In this document: positions 1 to 6,856 of the stretch, piece by piece
How the letters are laid out: every line of letters starts with the position of its first letter
Numbering within the stretch: the first letter of the stretch is position 1
From: a virus
Virus record (IMG/VR): IMGVR_UViG_3300033144_002361
Coordinates: 1 to 21,656 of that record
DNA length: 21,656 bases
Reading direction: 5' to 3' (one strand)
Made by a program: the position numbers and the translations under genes
Notes under the pieces: generated by a model
Told to the model about the DNA's origin: nothing
What the model saw: only the letters and a program-made list of their open reading frames with translations
The model's database searches: none

Positions 1-60
1 CACCCATCACAGAGAAATTCCCAATCCCCACGAAATCCCAATAAAAAAGTCCAAAAACCC

Positions 61-89
61 TTGACATGACCCGTTTTATGTGTTTTACT
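61..89 (+). promoter_or_regulatory. sigma70-type promoter with extended -10
   Basis: TTGACA at 61-66 is a perfect -35 box. After a 17-base spacer comes TTTACT at 84-89 (4 of 6 matches to TATAAT), preceded by TG one base upstream (81-82), as in extended -10 promoters. Transcription would start near 96. It is the only clear promoter I found ahead of the collinear gene array, so it may drive packaging and head genes, but a terminator-like hairpin begins about 13 bases after the predicted start (109-144). No experimental support is visible. Confidence 0.55.
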
Positions 90-108
90 TATTGTATCGT
101 AACAAATG

Positions 109-144
109 GAGGCAGTTCCCTGGCGGAGCTGTCTCTTTTTGTTT
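109..144 (+). terminator. Rho-independent terminator / attenuator hairpin
   Basis: An 11-bp stem pairs 109-119 with 125-135 (two G:U pairs) around the five-base loop CTGGC. It is followed at once by TTTTT at 136-140 and GTTT. This is a standard intrinsic terminator shape. It lies between the promoter at 61-89 and terS, so it either ends transcription arriving from an upstream gene or attenuates transcription from that promoter. Confidence 0.65.
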
Positions 145-184
145 GTATGCAACCCGGACAATGTATGACTAACTAGGAAAGTCT

Positions 185-772
185 ATGGGAAAGCGTCAAA
201 AAGATAAACCGTCCGACCTCGCCGAGAAACATTGGAAAGCTTTAGAGCTGATTCAAGAAGGCGGGCTTACGATGAAAGAGATCGCGAAGGCTTCGGATAT
301 AGAATATACGTACTTTACCGACCTTTACGCGGGCGACACCGAACGATGCGGACGCATTGCTGCAGTATTTCAAGCCGAAATAAAAAAAATCCACAAAAAG
401 ACAGATGGCAAAATAGCACAACTTATGAAAGAGTCGAAAGAACTGTGTCTTCAACAGATCGTTCGGGTCACTAAAGATATAAAGAAGAAGGTTCGTCTAT
501 CGAAAGACGACCAAAACATGCTTGTCAAGCTAACGACAGCTGTTGGCCGGATAACGCCGGAGATCAAAATTGACAAGTTCCAGTATAAATACGTAAAAGG
601 CTTGTCAGCGGAGGAGCTTATCAGTGAGTTCAAGCGTCTTGGAGCAGTTGCAGAAGGTCCACTTGACAGTAGATCAGTTCAAGAAGTTGAGTCGGGAGGA
701 TCAAGAAGTATACTTGGGGTTGATGAACGAGGAAGTGAATCTCATCAAATCCCGAAAGATAATCGATTATGA
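185..772 (+). CDS. terS: Small terminase subunit (probable)
   Basis: 195 residues. In tailed phages the small terminase recognises phage DNA and loads the large terminase at the portal. The assignment rests on position directly before terL, on size, and on a helix-turn-helix-like segment near residues 27-47 (LTMKEIAKASDIEYTYFTDL), followed by a long Lys/Glu-rich helical stretch (about 60-115) suited to oligomerisation. The ATG at 185 follows a weak purine-rich site (AGGAAAG). The last ~49 codons overlap terL in another frame and are Ser/Arg/Gly/Glu-rich and poorly hydrophobic, so that tail is probably disordered. The motif LSAEELISEFKRLG just before the overlap looks like a conserved C-terminal helix. 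Similarity of the HTH to other DNA-binding proteins leaves some doubt; context makes TerS the best call. Confidence 0.72.
   Translation: MGKRQKDKPSDLAEKHWKALELIQEGGLTMKEIAKASDIEYTYFTDLYAGDTERCGRIAAVFQAEIKKIHKKTDGKIAQLMKESKELCLQQIVRVTKDIKKKVRLSKDDQNMLVKLTTAVGRITPEIKIDKFQYKYVKGLSAEELISEFKRLGAVAEGPLDSRSVQEVESGGSRSILGVDERGSESHQIPKDNRL
610..616 (+). promoter_or_regulatory. Ribosome binding site deciding the terL start
   Basis: GGAGGAG at 610-616 lies 7 bases before the GTG at 624, inside terS. This supports the long terL start and the 149-base gene overlap over the later in-frame ATG at 723. Confidence 0.6.
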
Positions 773-2162
773 GCCGATGCCGAAGCAGATGGACTTCCAC
801 ACGTCCGGATGCATATGTCGAGCCCTCTTTGGAGGAAATCGAACAGGGAAGACAACATCAGGCGGTATGGAGTTCCTTTGGCATGTCACGGGCTTGTACC
901 CAGAATGGTACCCAAATGACCAAAGGTATCATTCCGCGGTTAAAGGTAGGATTATTGGGAAAGATTTTCAAAAAGGGGTAGGAGAGGTCATCATCCCTTT
1001 TCTTGAAGAATGGCTTGATATGAGCTTGGTTGCCAAGCAAACCAAGAATCCGATGGGAATCCCGGTAAAATGGATTCTGAAGAATGGTTCGGTCTTTGAC
1101 ATACTAACGCATGAACAGAACACAGAGCAGTTTGAGGGATGGAAAGGTCACATCGCTTGGTTTGATGAGCCCCCACCAAGGGACAAATATGTGGCCACTC
1201 TGCGGGGATTGGTTGATTTCCGCGGTAGGCGGTGGCTCACGCTTACCCCTCTTACGCAACCATGGATATATGATGAGATATATGCGAATCAGGATCCTAA
1301 CACATTTACCACTACGATGGATATACGGGATAACATATATCTCAAGGAAGAAGCTATTCAGGAGTTTGAGGACTCGCTCACCTATGAGGAAAAGGAAGCC
1401 AGGCTTCACGGCCGGTTCCTCCATCTCACTGGACTGATATATAAGGAATTTACGCCAGAGAGCCATATAATCGATCCTCCTGACATTGGTGAGGACTGGA
1501 CACGGTATATGGCGATTGACCCGCATGAGCGGACACCTACGGCTGTTCTATGGCTAGCTGTAGACCCGAAGGGCAATCATTACCTTTATGATGAGCTCTG
1601 GCTCAAAGATATGGATATAAAACAGATCTCCGATGCGATTCTTGCCCAAGAGGGTGAGCAATCTGCAAGGATAAGGCTTATCGACCCCCATGCCGATAAG
1701 GACAATATAGCTGCTGGTGGCTTTAATGTCCGCAAAGAGCTTATGAGGCACGGAGTATTTACCCAACGTGCGAATTCGGATCCCATGTTAGGTAAAGCGA
1801 GAATCAGGCAAGCACTCACACCAAGATTTTCTTCCCTGACCAAGCTCCGTGCCCCTCAGCTTAAGGTAAGTGCCTACTGCAAACAGACGATATTTGAGTT
1901 TCAGCACTACATATGGGACGAACACCGGAGAAACAAGGAAGAGTTTGATCCAAAAGACGTTGCGAAGAAGAAAAACGACCATTTTATGGATTGCTTACGC
2001 TACATTTACAATAGTGATCCAAGATATATTCCCCCGGAAGAAGAAGAGGATGAAATCCAATACAAAGGTAAATATACCAAGTCTCCTACTGTCTCAACTG
2101 GGGGGAGCTCTTATTATAAATTAGTTGATAACCCGAATCCTAACGGAGGAGGCGAATTTTGA
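624..2162 (+). CDS. terL: Large terminase subunit (ATPase and nuclease)
   Basis: 512 residues; the motor that pumps DNA into the prohead and cuts it. Residues 70-77 (GGNRTGKT) form the Walker A loop. HIAWFDEPP at 176-184 is Walker B, with D181 and catalytic E182, and TLTPL at 206-210 fits the ATPase coupling motif. The C-terminal RNase H-like nuclease shows its acidic residues in MAIDPHE (D299), IDPHAD (about 353-358) and KNDHFMDCLRY (D452, D456). The tail from about 470 is acidic then Gly/Ser/Asn-rich. The GTG start has the strong site at 610-616; ATG 723 is an alternative that would lose 33 residues and shorten the overlap with terS to 50 bases. All key motifs are intact, so the gene appears functional. 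Confidence 0.95.
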   Translation: MSSSVLEQLQKVHLTVDQFKKLSREDQEVYLGLMNEEVNLIKSRKIIDYEPMPKQMDFHTSGCICRALFGGNRTGKTTSGGMEFLWHVTGLYPEWYPNDQRYHSAVKGRIIGKDFQKGVGEVIIPFLEEWLDMSLVAKQTKNPMGIPVKWILKNGSVFDILTHEQNTEQFEGWKGHIAWFDEPPPRDKYVATLRGLVDFRGRRWLTLTPLTQPWIYDEIYANQDPNTFTTTMDIRDNIYLKEEAIQEFEDSLTYEEKEARLHGRFLHLTGLIYKEFTPESHIIDPPDIGEDWTRYMAIDPHERTPTAVLWLAVDPKGNHYLYDELWLKDMDIKQISDAILAQEGEQSARIRLIDPHADKDNIAAGGFNVRKELMRHGVFTQRANSDPMLGKARIRQALTPRFSSLTKLRAPQLKVSAYCKQTIFEFQHYIWDEHRRNKEEFDPKDVAKKKNDHFMDCLRYIYNSDPRYIPPEEEEDEIQYKGKYTKSPTVSTGGSSYYKLVDNPNPNGGGEF

Positions 2163-2224
2163 CACACGCACAGCAACAAAAAAGTAAACCTAAAGCACCG
2201 CGTAAGCGAAAGCCGAGGTACTGA
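2159..2224 (+). CDS. 21-residue basic micro-ORF
   Basis: A TTG at 2159 overlaps the terL stop and has an ideal ribosome site, GGAGGAGG at 2145-2152, six bases upstream. Its TGA (2222-2224) overlaps the ATG of the next gene. The 21-residue product contains a Gln run, then SKPKAPRKRKPRY, so it is very basic and could bind nucleic acid. It may be a true micro-gene, or a translated spacer that couples terL to the 2224 gene. Start, stop and Shine-Dalgarno are visible; expression and function are inference. Confidence 0.4.
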   Translation: MTHAQQQKSKPKAPRKRKPRY

Positions 2225-2622
2225 TGGCAGGATACAATATGGGAGTCGGAATAGGCGGAGATATGGGCCAGAGGACTAGTGGCTATGGCGGTATACTTGA
2301 CCAACAGTCAGGAAGTCAAGCTCAGGCACCACAACAAGAGGCTTATGGCGGATTACCGCAATCGATGGGCCCGGGACAGCAGTATGGTCAGCAAGACCAG
2401 ATACCCGGAGACTTTACTTCGCCTTGGATAGGCGGGTATCCCCAGATGAGCCGGAAGAAACGCTATCCTTGGCAACAGGACTATGAACAGCCGCAAGGCG
2501 GTATGCAAGGGATGCAGGCAGGACCCGGCTATTCGCCGCAGAGTGCTCCCTGGTTAGACGGAAATCATATGGAAGGGATAATGAGAAGGGGAATGTATGG
2601 CGGGGGTCAAGGAAATATATGA
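2224..2622 (+). CDS. Gly/Gln-rich low-complexity protein
   Basis: 132 residues, very rich in Gly, Gln, Met, Tyr and Pro (for example PGQQYGQQDQ and GGMQGMQAGPG), with a short basic patch MSRKKRYPW in the middle. There is no hydrophobic core, signal peptide or motif I can name. The composition implies an intrinsically disordered protein. It begins by TGATG overlap with the micro-ORF and overlaps the next gene by 26 bases, so it belongs to the terL-portal operon. A role in head assembly or as a minor virion protein is possible but rests only on position. Codon-level coherence and tight coupling argue that it is real. Confidence 0.6.
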   Translation: MAGYNMGVGIGGDMGQRTSGYGGILDQQSGSQAQAPQQEAYGGLPQSMGPGQQYGQQDQIPGDFTSPWIGGYPQMSRKKRYPWQQDYEQPQGGMQGMQAGPGYSPQSAPWLDGNHMEGIMRRGMYGGGQGNI

Positions 2623-2821
2623 TGAACTGGTTAAGTCCGGGTATACACAGAAGGATGCGGCTAAGGAAGCACAGAAGCGAACAGGACACGCGTTAGTTAC
2701 TCAAGCACCAATTAAATCCAAGAAGTTGAAGTTCACCAAAAAGGGCGTAACTTATGGTCAACAAGACTCACTCACAAAGTTCAAAGGCGGGAACCTCAAA
2801 AAGTACCGACCCTATGGTTAA
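2597..2821 (+). CDS. Small basic protein upstream of portal
   Basis: 74 residues. The ATG at 2597 has AAGGGG at 2585-2590 as ribosome site and lies inside the end of the Gly/Gln-rich gene. The first half is amphipathic and helical (VKEIYDELVKSGYTQKDAAKEAQKR), resembling a small helix-turn-helix or UBA-like fold by eye. The second half is very Lys-rich (IKSKKLKFTKKG). It overlaps the portal reading frame by 68 bases if the portal begins at 2754. I do not recognise a family. Its basic nature and position between terL and portal would suit DNA or portal contact, but this is inference. Confidence 0.6.
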   Translation: MAGVKEIYDELVKSGYTQKDAAKEAQKRTGHALVTQAPIKSKKLKFTKKGVTYGQQDSLTKFKGGNLKKYRPYG

Positions 2822-4649
2822 GTTTGTCGTCGAGGAATTCGAGCGGTATGAGAAGTTCCATGCTAAGCGATTCGAAGATGCTAAGAAGACTGTAGAGCAT
2901 TGGGAGAATGAACCGCCTAACCGTGAACACACTTGGATGAACCAGGTGCATGTACCAATTACCTTTGCAGCAGAACAGACTATTACTCCGCGTATCTTTG
3001 CAGCACTCTTCCCAAATGAAGCTCCCGTCGACGTGGCTACGTTCGGTGATTTCCCAGAAGAAGTTGGCAGGAAGATTAAGTTTCTCATACAACAACATTT
3101 TAGAACATCTGATGTCCAGGGTGAAATCATGCCTGGGCTTGCACAGAATACTTTACTTGGAACGGGGTACTTAGAGTCCCCGTTTCTTTTTAGGCGTGGC
3201 TGGATGATCGACGAGTACGGAGAGAGGAAAGAAGTCGTTACTGATTCCCGCCCGGACTGCATGGCAGTAAACTTTTTTGAAATGTATCCCCACCCAGCTA
3301 AAATGTATATGACGGATGGACTGCCTCTTATTCGCCGTCGCTTTTGCGATTCCGAATATCTTAAAGCCCTCGCAGAAAATCCTTCTTCAAAGTTCATAAA
3401 CCTCACAGAAGCCCTCAACTCAGAACAACCGTCAGGGGAGAAGACAGCATTACTCGATAAGGATGGTCAGAACTTCTTGGAAAAGAAGAAACGTGACGAA
3501 TACGAACTCCTTGAGTACTGGGGTGGGTGGGATTTATCTTATGTGAAGGATCAGAAGGTTATGAAGAAAAGGGCTGTGCCGCATCACATCGTTATTGTTA
3601 ATCGTAAAGTTAAGGTTCGCGGAGACTTAAATCCATACCAACATCAAAGACCGCCTTACATCAAGTATACGTTATTCCCTGATCAGAAGCCCAATTGGTT
3701 CGGCGTGGGAATTGGTAACGTTGGAATGCCAACCCAGGACCGGCTCAACAAAATAGTTAATCAAAGACTTGACAACGTTGACTTAGTCCTTAATAAGCAA
3801 GGATTCTATAATGGTAATGACCCACTCATCAATGTCAAAAGGTTACAAGTTGCAGCACCCGGAAAATGGCATAAATGCAGCGATACTGTTAACTCGATTA
3901 GATGGATGGACACCCCTGACGTTACAGCTAGTAGCTACAAAGAAGAAGAGTTGGCTAAATCTGATTATCGAGAAGCCACAGGAGCTACCGTCCCACTCAT
4001 GCCTTCGGACGAAGGTCAGCATAGAACTGCAGCGGGGATCTCATTGCTCCAAGGTGCTGCTGGAGTGCGATTCAGACCTATCCTTCGAAAAATGGAAACC
4101 GACCTCATCTCGGATCTAGCACAGATTTACCTCTCTAACCTCCAGCAATTTATGATTATGCCGGAGTGGGTGCGAGCTACGACCGTAGAAGGATCAGAAG
4201 AGAATATGGAGGTAGGACCAAAAGATATACGACAGCGGGTGAAATTCATTCCCACCGGTGTGTCTGAGACTATAAACAAAGAAGTCCAGATCGGCCAGCT
4301 TCTCCGGTTCAAGGAGATAACGGTGAACGATAGGACTATCAACCAAGCCGAACTCAATAGACGCATCGGTGAACTTATGGGGTTCAAGGGCCTTGATAAG
4401 CTTATTGTTAATCAAAAGCCTGTTAAGCAAGGTCTTGGACAACTACCACCGGAAGTGCAGGAGTACATACAGCAACGAATGGCTGAAGGAGCTTCTCCGG
4501 AGCAGATCCAGTTAGAGCTTCAAGGCAATCCCCCTATGCCTGGCGGAGGTAATGGCACACAAGCACCTCAGCAGAGTGCTGACATGCGTGGTCAAACGCC
4601 AGAAGTAGGACAACCAATACAAGGCCCGCAGGTGCCTCAACCAGCATGA
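2754..4649 (+). CDS. Portal protein
   Basis: 631 residues; predicted to form the dodecameric ring at one capsid vertex through which DNA enters and leaves. Evidence is size, place between terL and the scaffold/capsid genes, and portal-like segments: an N-terminal helical region (VVEEFERYEKFHAKRFEDAK), FAAEQTITPRIFAALFPNE, a beta wing region (about 130-300), GVGIGNVGMPTQDRLNKIVNQR as a stem-like helix (about 320-340), and RTAAGISLLQGAAGVRFRP later. The last ~75 residues are Pro/Gln/Gly-rich and probably disordered. Start: ATG 2754 has AAGGG at 2741-2745. An in-frame ATG at 2814 would remove 20 residues and reduce overlap with the previous gene to 8 bases, but it has no ribosome site at proper distance. 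The gene ends in an ATGA overlap with the next. Confidence 0.85.
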   Translation: MVNKTHSQSSKAGTSKSTDPMVKFVVEEFERYEKFHAKRFEDAKKTVEHWENEPPNREHTWMNQVHVPITFAAEQTITPRIFAALFPNEAPVDVATFGDFPEEVGRKIKFLIQQHFRTSDVQGEIMPGLAQNTLLGTGYLESPFLFRRGWMIDEYGERKEVVTDSRPDCMAVNFFEMYPHPAKMYMTDGLPLIRRRFCDSEYLKALAENPSSKFINLTEALNSEQPSGEKTALLDKDGQNFLEKKKRDEYELLEYWGGWDLSYVKDQKVMKKRAVPHHIVIVNRKVKVRGDLNPYQHQRPPYIKYTLFPDQKPNWFGVGIGNVGMPTQDRLNKIVNQRLDNVDLVLNKQGFYNGNDPLINVKRLQVAAPGKWHKCSDTVNSIRWMDTPDVTASSYKEEELAKSDYREATGATVPLMPSDEGQHRTAAGISLLQGAAGVRFRPILRKMETDLISDLAQIYLSNLQQFMIMPEWVRATTVEGSEENMEVGPKDIRQRVKFIPTGVSETINKEVQIGQLLRFKEITVNDRTINQAELNRRIGELMGFKGLDKLIVNQKPVKQGLGQLPPEVQEYIQQRMAEGASPEQIQLELQGNPPMPGGGNGTQAPQQSADMRGQTPEVGQPIQGPQVPQPA

Positions 4650-4855
4650 ACGTAGTACAAGCTAAAGAACTTAAGAACACCCTTCTTTGGGAAGAGTTTT
4701 GCAAAGAGGTGGATAAGAAGATCGCGTACGAAATGACTAAATTACAGACTGTAGCCCCTGAAGACTTACTGAGTGTTCAGATGAAGGTAGCATCCCTGCA
4801 GTCTGTTAAGAATATCCCCGATGATGTTATAGATCGGGAAGCCCCAGCGAGCTAA
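4646..4855 (+). CDS. Small helical protein between portal and scaffold
   Basis: 69 residues, starting in an ATGA overlap with the portal stop. It is mostly helical and charged (AKELKNTLLWEEFCKEVDKK, then a second helix near LLSVQMKVASLQSVK), has one cysteine, and no membrane segment or motif. Small proteins with this pattern often sit between portal and scaffold in environmental phages. I do not recognise a function. Coupling to the portal implies co-expression in similar amounts. Confidence 0.65.
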   Translation: MNVVQAKELKNTLLWEEFCKEVDKKIAYEMTKLQTVAPEDLLSVQMKVASLQSVKNIPDDVIDREAPAS

Positions 4856-4868
4856 TCGTTGCCCGGTC

Positions 4869-4887
4869 CGCCATGCCGTACATGGTG
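4869..4887 (+). other. Short stem-loop before scaffold gene
   Basis: A 7-bp stem (4869-4875 with 4881-4887, one G:U) around CCGTA sits in the 46-base gap just ahead of the scaffold ribosome site TAGGAGC. No T-run follows, so it is not a terminator. It may tune translation or mRNA stability of the scaffold gene, or be chance. Confidence 0.3.
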
Positions 4888-4901
4888 CAATAGGAGCTAT
4901 T

Positions 4902-5750
4902 ATGCCAGATCCAATACCAAATCCTAATGACGTAAAGCCCGCAGCCGGTACCGTCATACCGACTCCTCCAGGTGGGACACCTGCACAGCCAACTCCGGCG
5001 GCTGAACCAAAGCCAGGAGCTACTGTTATACCTACGCCTACACCGGTCACTCCGGCAATACCAGCGAGTGTAACAGCTACGCCTACACCCGGGGCGGTTA
5101 AACCGAGTGCATCGCCAACTCCCGGCGTTAAACCAGAGCCCGTGCCAAGTGGCACAGTACCCATCACTGCACTGCATGAAGAGAGGACAAAACGCCAAGC
5201 GTTGGAAACCGAAATGACGCAGTTGCGGGACATGGTGACACAACGTGGTTATCAGCAACAAGCAACACAAGAAGCTCAGCCCAATCAGATGCAAAAGGAG
5301 ATTGAGCAATTGTGGGACACTGATCCAAGGAAAGCAGTTCAAGCCGAGATAATGGTCGCTATGAACTGGAGAGACTCAGTTGAAGCTAATCTTAGCTCTC
5401 AAGCGAGTGAACTCTCAGGCAAGTACACAGACTTTAATACTTACCGGAACCAAGCTGAGACGTATGTGCGAAGCTTGCCGTTGGACCAAAGGTCTGACCC
5501 CAGGGTAATGGAGGTGGCGTATCTTGTTGTGAGAGGTCAAAACGTGGATAGCATCATGGAGAAGCAGAAGAATGATCTCTACCAGCAGTTCCAGAAGGGT
5601 GAGTTTGTAGGCACTACTCCCGCTCCCGGAACATTCACAGCACCGGCAGCTACCGGGGCGATACCGCTAACTCAAGATCAGATTAACGCTGCGACTGCGA
5701 TGGGTATGACACCGGAAGATTATGCCGGTCAAATACAGGCACCTAAATAG
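4902..5750 (+). CDS. Capsid scaffolding protein (probable)
   Basis: 282 residues between portal and major capsid genes, the standard place for a scaffold that guides prohead assembly and then leaves. Residues 1-88 are a Pro/Thr/Ala low-complexity arm (repeats such as VIPTPTPVTPAIP). Residues 90-118 form a coiled coil beginning ITALHEERTKRQALETEM. Residues 127-235 are helical and charged, ending VDSIMEKQKNDLYQQFQKGE. The C-terminal segment LTQDQINAATAMGMTPEDYA (256-275) is like the short helical tail by which scaffolds hold the capsid protein. The start follows TAGGAGC. The long proline arm is unusual. No protease motif is visible, so cleavage of the scaffold by a window-encoded protease cannot be inferred. 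Confidence 0.72.
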   Translation: MPDPIPNPNDVKPAAGTVIPTPPGGTPAQPTPAAEPKPGATVIPTPTPVTPAIPASVTATPTPGAVKPSASPTPGVKPEPVPSGTVPITALHEERTKRQALETEMTQLRDMVTQRGYQQQATQEAQPNQMQKEIEQLWDTDPRKAVQAEIMVAMNWRDSVEANLSSQASELSGKYTDFNTYRNQAETYVRSLPLDQRSDPRVMEVAYLVVRGQNVDSIMEKQKNDLYQQFQKGEFVGTTPAPGTFTAPAATGAIPLTQDQINAATAMGMTPEDYAGQIQAPK

Positions 5751-5977
5751 TGGGTATATTTACGAAGGACATAAATCCGAGAGCGTTTGGTACGCCTCTA
5801 GTATGTCCACATCCGAACAAGGATGACTACAATGAGAAGTGCGGTGCACAACGTTGGAAGCAGGATCACCAAGGTAGCACAGCAACTCGCATTCGGTACA
5901 CTTGCAAGGAATGTGGCAAAGGGCTTATCTACGACATCTCTAATATAAATCCCGAGCTGCCTATCATCCGTAAGTAG
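5750..5977 (+). CDS. Zinc-ribbon-like small protein
   Basis: 75 residues from a GTG that overlaps the scaffold stop by one base (TAGTG). Cysteines at 19, 31, 52 and 55 (the last two as CKEC), with a histidine at 21, are arranged like a zinc ribbon: knuckle, loop, CxxC knuckle. The charged loop (KQDHQGSTATRIRY) could contact nucleic acid or protein. No good independent ribosome site is visible, so translation probably depends on the scaffold gene. Its stop codon lies inside the hairpin at 5966-5988. Zinc binding is inferred from Cys spacing; function is unknown. Confidence 0.62.
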   Translation: MGIFTKDINPRAFGTPLVCPHPNKDDYNEKCGAQRWKQDHQGSTATRIRYTCKECGKGLIYDISNINPELPIIRK

Positions 5978-5988
5978 CCCTTACGGGT
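5966..5988 (+). other. Stem-loop at the end of the zinc-ribbon gene
   Basis: Nine pairs (5966-5974 with 5980-5988, one G:U) around the loop TAGCC, which contains the stop codon of the preceding gene. No T-run follows. It lies just upstream of the capsid-associated gene. It could mark an mRNA processing or stabilising point ahead of highly expressed capsid genes. Confidence 0.4.
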
Positions 5989-6012
5989 TCTGTAGGCTAA
6001 GGAGATAATTCA

Positions 6013-6843
6013 ATGGCAAAGTTTAAATATTGTATTGACGGATCAGAGTTGGTCATCAAAGACCTTCCTGCACAACCTGATACATACAACGACGGTGAGA
6101 TTCTGGCCGCTGGTGTCGCTGAAGATGGTGCGATCGCTAGTCAAGGAGTTGGAACCGGTGCGTTTGTAGGTGTATCAAATCAAGGCGAGACACTACCTGC
6201 CCAGAGTGGATATAGCTCTGCGGGTACTACACTCGGAAATGATGGGGCAACCCTTGCTGGAACGCAAGCAGCTGGAACTCTCGATACCTTAAAGGTCATC
6301 GTTAACCCGGGTGCGATTTACGCAATCCAGTATGACACAGACTCTCCAATTACTTGGGGAACTGTCACTGATACCACAATTCCTTACACCTGTACATCTG
6401 GTGTTGGTGTTGCTGGCTTTGGTGGAGGCTGGGCCTATTCAACTGATACTGGTGAGTTTGATTATGTTGTGAGTTCTGCTGTTGTGACAACGACTTGTAC
6501 GTTGACCACAGTTACCGGAACAAACACTGCGTCTAACACTGGTGTCTTGATTTCACAAGCAGGAACGGGATTAAGCCAAGTTGTGCCTTTAACGGCAGAT
6601 GCTTTACGCATTGAAGCTGGCGAGATCGACATTGATGGACTAACAGCTGGAACTGACTCTCTTGCTCTCACGATTCTTGAGAACAGAGTTGAGTCCGTTT
6701 TCCAAGGTAGCGAGATCATGCGACCAAAGAAAACTGCTGGTTCTGGTGGATTGGAAAATCAAGCAGTTCGAACACTAGGAACCAAAGACTTCACTAAGAT
6801 TTTCGCTTATGCGAAGATTGAAGGGAATGTCTGGAATAAATAA
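6013..6843 (+). CDS. Probable capsid-associated (decoration-like) protein
   Basis: 276 residues, immediately before the major capsid gene, with ribosome site AAGGAG at 5999-6004. It is rich in Gly, Thr, Ala and Val and predicted all-beta. The N-terminal part (ILAAGVAEDGAIASQGVGTG, then LDTLKVIVNPGAIYAIQYD around 93-112) resembles proteins found beside capsid genes in podovirus-like phages that fold as small beta barrels. The C-terminus has a more ordered charged part (GLTAGTDSLALTILENRVES, then RTLGTKDFTKIFAYAKIEGN). No helical scaffold or protease features are seen. A decoration/stabilisation role is inferred from position and fold type. Confidence 0.55.
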   Translation: MAKFKYCIDGSELVIKDLPAQPDTYNDGEILAAGVAEDGAIASQGVGTGAFVGVSNQGETLPAQSGYSSAGTTLGNDGATLAGTQAAGTLDTLKVIVNPGAIYAIQYDTDSPITWGTVTDTTIPYTCTSGVGVAGFGGGWAYSTDTGEFDYVVSSAVVTTTCTLTTVTGTNTASNTGVLISQAGTGLSQVVPLTADALRIEAGEIDIDGLTAGTDSLALTILENRVESVFQGSEIMRPKKTAGSGGLENQAVRTLGTKDFTKIFAYAKIEGNVWNK

Positions 6844-6856
6844 AAGGAGAAATTAA

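Noticed and set aside
1-69. Possible tail end of an upstream gene
   Set aside because: Two frames are open from the edge to stops at 64 and 69, but neither has enough length or composition to support a gene.
1104-1526. Minus-strand 140-codon ORF inside terL
   Set aside because: No start context or motif; it is a shadow of the terL frame.
2768-3418. Minus-strand 216-codon ORF opposite the portal
   Set aside because: It mirrors the portal codons, has no ribosome site or family features, and all real genes are on the + strand.
4873-4893. Six-codon ATG-TAG ORF before the scaffold gene
   Set aside because: Too short and without ribosome site; better explained by the stem-loop at 4869-4887.
4766-5233. 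Minus-strand ORFs opposite the scaffold arm
   Set aside because: Low-complexity Gly/Val/Ala products are the mirror of the Pro/Thr-rich scaffold start.
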